Assembly: GCA_002011125.2 (NCBI GenBank) | Contig: MTMF02000009.1 | Coordinates: forward strand, 426,006 to 490,005 | Direction of reading: 5' to 3' | Origin: Candidatus Hydrothermarchaeum profundi | Lineage (GTDB): Archaea; Hydrothermarchaeota; Hydrothermarchaeia; Hydrothermarchaeales; Hydrothermarchaeaceae | Length of the DNA stretch: 64,000 nt | In this document: one piece after another, positions 59,505 through 64,000 of the stretch | Position numbering within the stretch: the stretch's first letter is position 1 | How the letters are laid out: each line of letters opens with the position of its first letter | Program-made: the position numbers and the translations under genes | Notes under the pieces: generated by a model | What the model was told of the DNA's origin: nothing | What the model saw: the letters and a program-made list of their open reading frames with translations, nothing else | The model's database searches: none

Positions 59505-61214
59505 TTATATATTCTCAATAGTAATTTCGCCTTTAAGTAGATTTTTAATTATCTTAGAAACATCTTTAATATGGACTCTAAATTGTTTCGTCGTATCTCT
59601 ATCTCTAATCGTCACCATATCGTCTTTAAGGCTCTCAAAGTCTACGGTAATAGCATACGGCACACCGATCTCATCAACTCGAGCATATCTTCTTCCAATA
59701 GAGTCATTTTCATCATAAGTGACATAAAATCCTTCATTTTTTAATGAATCATAGATTCTCTTAGCGACTTCATTAAGTTGGGGTTTATTTATCAAAGGAA
59801 ATACAGCTACTTCTATAGGAGCTAAAGGTTTCTTTAACATTAACACTACTTTATTATCCCTCTCGGTATAGGCTGTTTCTAACATGCAGTAGAGTATCCT
59901 GTCAATTCCATATGAGGGCTCTATAACATGAGGAGTTATTTTCTCTCCAGTAATAGTTTCTTCAACATACTTAACTTCTAGATATCTCTCATCCAATTTG
60001 ATTTTCTGGCCCATTATCTCAATCTCAATAAACCCAGATTCCAAAAAATCTCTGACGCCTTCATCACCGATTGAATTTATCTTATTTACTATTTCACCTA
60101 CCATTTGCTTAAACCGAGGCCCTAATTCTCGCATATTAGGGATTAAAATCTCTTTCTTTTTCTTTTTAGGCTTTGAATATTGTTTGAATGCTTTAAGTTC
60201 TGTTTTACTCTCTTTTTCATGGGATTCTAAATCATAGCAGGTTCTATCCGCTATACCTACTACTTCAACCCATCCAAATCTTTCAGTAGAAACTTCAGCA
60301 TCCCAACAATCTGCTGCATAATGAGCCATCTCATTTTGTGCATGTTGCCTAAATCTAATTTTTTGAGAGGGAATTCCAATTTCTAACAAAAATTCCTGAG
60401 TAAGAATTATTTGATAGGCCAGTAACTCATGAGCAATAATATTCTTTTTAACAGCATCTCCAGCAGTGATTATAATTTCTTTTCCATCTCTAGGAAGTAA
60501 TCTCAATTTTTTATTAGCAACGGACGAAAATCCTTTATGAGTCTTATCCTCAGGATCAACGAATATTTCAACTTCCGCCTGGCTAAACTCTCTAAGCCTT
60601 AGGAGGCCTTGCCGTGGTGAGATTTCATTTCTATAGGCTTTTCCCAATTGAGCAACTCCAAAAGGTAATTTTTTTCTATAAAAGGAATAAAGGCGATTAA
60701 AAAGAACAAACATATTTTGAGCAGTCTCCGGTCTTAAATATCCCACCTTTCTTTCTCCGGGACCAATATGTGTTTTGAACATTAAATTATAGCTCCAAAC
60801 ACCGCTAAGTTCTCCTCCACAGTCAGGACATTTTATGCGTTTTTCTCTAATTAGGTCTTCCAATTCCTTAAATGATAAACCGTCTAATTTAATGTCTAAA
60901 ACAGAAGTAATTAAATGATCAGCTCTGAAAGGAGTTCTACATTTTTTACATTCCACCATAGGATCAACAAAACTTTCTACATGGCCGCTAGCAATAAAGA
61001 CTTCTTCAGGCCCAATTGTAGGTGAAAATATTTCAAGATATCCCTCTTTAACACAGTAAAACTCTCGCCACTTGTCTTCTATCTTCTTCTTTAAAGTAGC
61101 TCCAAGAGGTCCATAGTCATAAAATCCGCTAACGCCACCATAAATCTCGAAGCTAGGCCAAAAGAATCCTCTCCGAAGGGCAAGCTCCATTACTTTGTCG
61201 TGCTTATCGGCCAA
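59505..61214 (-). CDS. glyS: Glycyl-tRNA synthetase (class II, alpha2 type)
   Basis: The enzyme charges tRNA-Gly. RRGFFWPSFEIYGGVSGFYDYGPLG is the N-terminal signature (61111-61187), LRPETAQNMFV, EFSQAEVEIFVDPED and GIDRILYCML the class II motifs. A zinc-binding pair of CxxC motifs (CKKC and CPDC) lies at about 89-155. At 569 residues it matches the archaeal/eukaryotic homodimeric type. A 78-residue membrane protein and CBS protein precede it on the same strand, 51 bp away. Confidence 0.96.
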   Translation of the reverse strand: MADKHDKVMELALRRGFFWPSFEIYGGVSGFYDYGPLGATLKKKIEDKWREFYCVKEGYLEIFSPTIGPEEVFIASGHVESFVDPMVECKKCRTPFRADHLITSVLDIKLDGLSFKELEDLIREKRIKCPDCGGELSGVWSYNLMFKTHIGPGERKVGYLRPETAQNMFVLFNRLYSFYRKKLPFGVAQLGKAYRNEISPRQGLLRLREFSQAEVEIFVDPEDKTHKGFSSVANKKLRLLPRDGKEIIITAGDAVKKNIIAHELLAYQIILTQEFLLEIGIPSQKIRFRQHAQNEMAHYAADCWDAEVSTERFGWVEVVGIADRTCYDLESHEKESKTELKAFKQYSKPKKKKKEILIPNMRELGPRFKQMVGEIVNKINSIGDEGVRDFLESGFIEIEIMGQKIKLDERYLEVKYVEETITGEKITPHVIEPSYGIDRILYCMLETAYTERDNKVVLMLKKPLAPIEVAVFPLINKPQLNEVAKRIYDSLKNEGFYVTYDENDSIGRRYARVDEIGVPYAITVDFESLKDDMVTIRDRDTTKQFRVHIKDVSKIIKNLLKGEITIENI

Positions 61215-61265
61215 GTTTCCTCACCAGTCTTCTAATAAGCTAACGAATATTTAGTAGACGCCTGA

Positions 61266-61502
61266 CTATTTTTTCTTTCTTTTTTTCTTGGCTTTCCCTT
61301 TTTTATCATCGTAAAGAGAAATAGGACAACTCCCTCTTCTCCGATCTAGGAACACCAATATAATTCCAGCTCCAATCAAGATAAACGGCAAAATAAATTT
61401 TACGCTCTGAAATGTTGTGATTATAAAAAGTCCTCCAAATGCACCTATCACAGCGGCTATAATTGCCCCTATGGATATCAACAGCTTTTTTGAAGATACC
61501 AT
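61266..61502 (-). CDS. Small two-helix membrane protein with lysine-rich tail
   Basis: The 78-residue protein has two hydrophobic helices (about 7-30 and 34-52) and a strongly basic C-terminus (KKGKAKKKRKKK) after a CPISLYDD loop. By the positive-inside rule the tail is cytoplasmic. The family is not recognised. It is 4 bp from the CBS protein gene on the same strand, so co-transcription is likely. Confidence 0.65.
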   Translation of the reverse strand: MVSSKKLLISIGAIIAAVIGAFGGLFIITTFQSVKFILPFILIGAGIILVFLDRRRGSCPISLYDDKKGKAKKKRKKK

Positions 61503-61506
61503 TGTT

Positions 61507-62340
61507 TTATCTCAACGCTTTTAATAAATTCGTATCTTTCACAATACCTATTATTCTACCCTCAGCATCTATCACAGGCACTTGTTCAATTCTTGCGTCA
61601 GCCATCCTTTTCGAGCACTCAGAAACCGGAGTCTTTCTAGTCACGGTCACGACTTTTTTAACCATTAGATCACGAACGAGTATGTCTGGAACTTCGAATT
61701 TTTTTTTCATTATATAAACAACGCTTTTACTATCCCATCCCCATCTATCGCCTTCAGTACCGCTTGATATCTCTGACTTTTCTGTAGATTCGGTTAATTC
61801 TATAACTTTAAGTATATCTGTATCTCCAATCACTCCTACAAGAGTGTTATCAGAATCCAGCACGGGCAGCGCTCTCGTTTTAGCGAGGCTCATTATTTGA
61901 TATGCAACTTTTAGGGGCGTTCCGTCCCAAATTGCGGTCAGTGAGTCGTCCATGTACTTTTCAATAGGCTCTGATATGTCCATTTTTGCAAGCGCTCTCC
62001 ATACAATATCGCTTATCGTAACTATCCCTATTAGATCAGAATTTTCCACTACAGGAAGCCTGCGGAAGCCTTTTTCTTTAAATATTTTGGCCGCTTCAGA
62101 AATATCAGCGTCAGGGGAAATTGTCATTACAGTTCTAGTCATAAGTAAAGCAAGTTGACTTTCATCGGGATTTCTAGAAAAATCGTTTCTAGTTACTACT
62201 CCCACAATCTCTTTAGTTCCTCTTTTTACTACGGGCAAACCAGAAACGTTGCTTTTTAAAAGTAATTCTAATGCATCGCTGGCATTGCCAGGAACCTCAG
62301 CATATACTACATCTTTAGTCATTATGTCTTTAACCAGCAT
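61507..62340 (-). CDS. Protein with four CBS domains
   Basis: The 277-residue protein consists of two CBS pairs (Bateman modules): about 1-55, 65-125, 130-190 and 215-277, each with the pattern MTxxxxV, LPVV and GIVTxxDIxx. Such modules bind adenosine nucleotides and sense energy state. The start is ATG 62340 with GGAGG 7 bp upstream; an ATG at 62355 would add five residues and place the ribosome site inside the gene. The Usp gene lies immediately upstream, so the pair may act together in stress signalling. Confidence 0.92.
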   Translation of the reverse strand: MLVKDIMTKDVVYAEVPGNASDALELLLKSNVSGLPVVKRGTKEIVGVVTRNDFSRNPDESQLALLMTRTVMTISPDADISEAAKIFKEKGFRRLPVVENSDLIGIVTISDIVWRALAKMDISEPIEKYMDDSLTAIWDGTPLKVAYQIMSLAKTRALPVLDSDNTLVGVIGDTDILKVIELTESTEKSEISSGTEGDRWGWDSKSVVYIMKKKFEVPDILVRDLMVKKVVTVTRKTPVSECSKRMADARIEQVPVIDAEGRIIGIVKDTNLLKALR

Positions 62341-62355
62341 TGGAAAAACCTCCAT

Positions 62356-62784
62356 TTATTTATGCACTACTAATACAGGACAAGCGGAAGTCCTAACCAC
62401 TTTCTCGGTTACACTCCCTAATAAGAAGCGATCAAGTCCTGTCCTACCTGCCGTGCCCATTACTATTAAATCTACCCCTTTTTCTTTAGATATCCTAACA
62501 ATATCTTCTGATGGAACACCCTCCTCAAGTATATTCTCAAATTTTACTCGGTTCTCTTTTGCTACTTTTTCGATTTTTTCAAGAGCTTTTTTACCTTCGT
62601 CTTCAAGAAGTTCTCGCATGTTTTCCCATATTGCTTCTGTAGGCACTCCTGTGAAGGCTGATACGTCTATTACATAGAGGCCGTAGACCTTAGCATTCAC
62701 AGCCTTAGCTAACTTTACGCCATGTTCAACAGCTAGCTCTGCAGTATCAGATCCATCGGTAGGTATTAATATCTTTTTATACAT
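62356..62784 (-). CDS. Universal stress protein (UspA family)
   Basis: The 142-residue protein has the Rossmann-like Usp fold with the ATP-binding pattern GTAGRTGLDRFLLGSVTEKV (G-x2-G-x9-G-S/T) and the closing CPVLVV. It is probably an ATP-binding stress protein. The start overlaps the amidohydrolase end by 19 bp. The CBS protein gene follows. Confidence 0.95.
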   Translation of the reverse strand: MYKKILIPTDGSDTAELAVEHGVKLAKAVNAKVYGLYVIDVSAFTGVPTEAIWENMRELLEDEGKKALEKIEKVAKENRVKFENILEEGVPSEDIVRISKEKGVDLIVMGTAGRTGLDRFLLGSVTEKVVRTSACPVLVVHK

Positions 62785-63845
62785 TTTGACCCCTTAACGA
62801 GTGCCCTGATGTCTTTTATTTCGAATCTGTGTAGAATAGCTATTATCGGGTCATATATATATTTTCTGTTATGGAAAATTAAGAAGTCTGCTTTAGCTCC
62901 TTCTTTAATTGCATTATCTTCTAAACCAAGAACGCGCCTACCGTTTAATGTCGCAGCTTTCAATATCCTCTCTCCATTAAATCTATAGTCTTTGGATAGT
63001 CCTCTTATAATCTTAAACGCGAATTCCATCTCTCGCAACATATTTAATGAATTTACCATAACGTTATCAGTTCCAAAAGCAGCTAATGTATTACTTAAAA
63101 TCTCTTTAATAGGAGGGATACCCACCCCAAGCATGGCATTTGCTCTAGGGCAAAGCACTACCGGAAGATTTTTTGAAAACACTAGCTCAAGGCTTTCTTC
63201 ATTCACATTAGTTAGATGAACTAGAAAATCAGGCTCTAGTTTTAAGGCTTCCTCTAAATCATCCCTTACCTCTCCTGCGTGAATTGCCAGCAACTTTCCA
63301 GAACTTTTTACAGCGGTTGAGATTTTTTTAAGTTCAGTTTCATTATAGGAGCTGATACTGCTTATGCCGATTCCATTACTCTCGTTTAGGACGCTTTGAA
63401 TAGGGTCTCCATCAGGCCTACCGAGAATAACAGCTTCATGAAGAGGCGTTAAGCATCCTTTTAATTTTTTAATCCCTTCTACTCCCCCCTCCCTAAAATC
63501 GCAGAAAGATGTTGTTCCGCTTGAAATCATTTCTTTAAGAGAGGCTTTTATTCCAGGAATTATGTTTCTTTTAAGAATCTTAAACTTTATACTCTCTTTT
63601 CCAACCCTCTTCTCAATAGGCTCATAAGCCCCAATGTCCTGCGCGATGCCGTCTCCTAAATGTACATGGGCATTGGTAAAAGAGGGAACTACATATCCTC
63701 TTTTAACGTCGATAGCTCTCTTTTTTGGAGTTTTTCCCTCTCCTATTTCAGTAATAACGCCATCTTCTACTACTAAATATCCTCGGGTTATCTCAAATTC
63801 CTCTCCCTCTAAAATAATTGCGTTATTAAAGATCATACTTTTCAT
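62766..63845 (-). CDS. Amidohydrolase (cytosine/guanine deaminase-related metal-dependent hydrolase)
   Basis: The protein has a metal-binding H-x-H in NAHVHLGD (about residues 59-66), further His in LAIHAGE and an Asp in AFGTDNVMV, plus the C-terminal EGAKADFLIF of the deaminase/SsnA type. At about 360 residues it is short for the family. The start is ATG 63845, which overlaps the upstream MazG-like stop as ATGA; ATG 63854 or 63836 are alternatives. The substrate is unknown, probably a nucleobase or related amine. Confidence 0.82.
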   Translation of the reverse strand: MKSMIFNNAIILEGEEFEITRGYLVVEDGVITEIGEGKTPKKRAIDVKRGYVVPSFTNAHVHLGDGIAQDIGAYEPIEKRVGKESIKFKILKRNIIPGIKASLKEMISSGTTSFCDFREGGVEGIKKLKGCLTPLHEAVILGRPDGDPIQSVLNESNGIGISSISSYNETELKKISTAVKSSGKLLAIHAGEVRDDLEEALKLEPDFLVHLTNVNEESLELVFSKNLPVVLCPRANAMLGVGIPPIKEILSNTLAAFGTDNVMVNSLNMLREMEFAFKIIRGLSKDYRFNGERILKAATLNGRRVLGLEDNAIKEGAKADFLIFHNRKYIYDPIIAILHRFEIKDIRALVKGSKCIKRY

Positions 63846-64000
63846 TTTTCGCATTGGCAGGGGGCTTGCCTACAGTAGTTGCACACACCCGGATATTTAC
63901 GACTCAAGGAATCCTCAAGATCTATATTAAGTAAATTTGCCAAGGAAGTTGTCCACGCGATTACATCAGCGAGTTCGTTCTCAATAGATTGAGCATCTCC
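63842..64000 (-). CDS. MazG-like nucleotide pyrophosphohydrolase, C-terminal fragment (truncated by window edge)
   Basis: A minus-strand frame of 52 residues enters from the right edge and ends at TGA (63844-63842). ENELADVIAWTTSLANLLNI is the late metal-binding helix of MazG proteins, and the protein ends with a CNYCRQAPCQCEK cysteine cluster found in an archaeal MazG-like subgroup. It would hydrolyse non-canonical or other NTPs. Its stop overlaps the amidohydrolase start, so the two are coupled. The N-terminal part lies outside the window. Confidence 0.8.
   Translation of the reverse strand, partial: GDAQSIENELADVIAWTTSLANLLNIDLEDSLSRKYPGVCNYCRQAPCQCEK

Overview
The window is an AT-rich chromosomal segment of an archaeon with a euryarchaeal-type information system: two-subunit family D DNA polymerase (DP1/DP2), Orc1/Cdc6, PriS/PriL primase, PCNA, RFC large subunit, RadB, UPF0147 and an archaeal-type glycyl-tRNA synthetase. 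It also carries bacterial-type DNA gyrase, as several euryarchaeal lineages do. Rubrerythrin, ferredoxin-type glutamate synthase and an Nfn-like flavoprotein pair point to an anaerobe. No methanogenesis gene, rRNA, tRNA, CRISPR array or insertion sequence was seen, so the lineage cannot be fixed from this window.

Layout. 0-5 kb: a truncated secretion/archaellum-type ATPase diverges from a replication cluster (OB-fold/RPA-like protein, PCNA, PriL fused to an RPA-like zinc/OB domain, a YgjP-like metalloprotein, PriS). 4.9-8.4 kb: three polytopic membrane proteins of flippase and glycosyltransferase-C types. 8.5-14.3 kb: purine (PurS, PurL, PurQ) and histidine (HisF, HisH) synthesis with a CDF metal exporter between hisF and hisH. 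14.4-16.3 kb: a TIM-barrel isomerase-like protein, then rubrerythrin facing an Lrp regulator across a shared promoter with a palindrome. 16.3-23.3 kb: a PurM-like protein, PdxS, CysS, PdxT, then a homocitrate/isopropylmalate-type synthase with two aconitase-family subunits. 23.3-35.2 kb: a 31-codon membrane peptide, Dph6, then an NAD(P)-centred stretch (NAD synthetase, malate dehydrogenase, transhydrogenase PntAA/AB/B, isocitrate dehydrogenase, a second beta-decarboxylating dehydrogenase translationally coupled to an Nfn-like pair).

35.3-41.7 kb: Lrp and ribbon-helix-helix regulators beside glutamine synthetase and a glutamate synthase split into three genes, which is the ammonia assimilation block. 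41.7-44.1 kb: a K+ channel with an unusual C-terminal membrane domain, and a free RCK protein. 44.1-48.4 kb: gyrA/gyrB. 48.5-57.8 kb: an HTH/zinc-ribbon regulator and RFC large subunit converge on truA, radB, DP2, DP1 and orc1/cdc6, which all read away from a 545-bp non-coding region. That region holds two identical 19-bp ORB-like repeats and is the best candidate replication origin. 58.4-64 kb: small conserved archaeal proteins, GlyS, CBS and Usp proteins, an amidohydrolase and a truncated MazG-like protein.

Most informative points: the candidate oriC beside orc1 and polD; the PriL-RPA domain fusion; the YgjP-like gene whose reading frame appears to begin upstream of any standard start codon; the K+ channel whose own RCK domain has lost the glycine motif while a neighbouring free RCK keeps it; and the coupling of an Nfn-like pair to a beta-decarboxylating dehydrogenase next to Pnt and ammonia assimilation genes.
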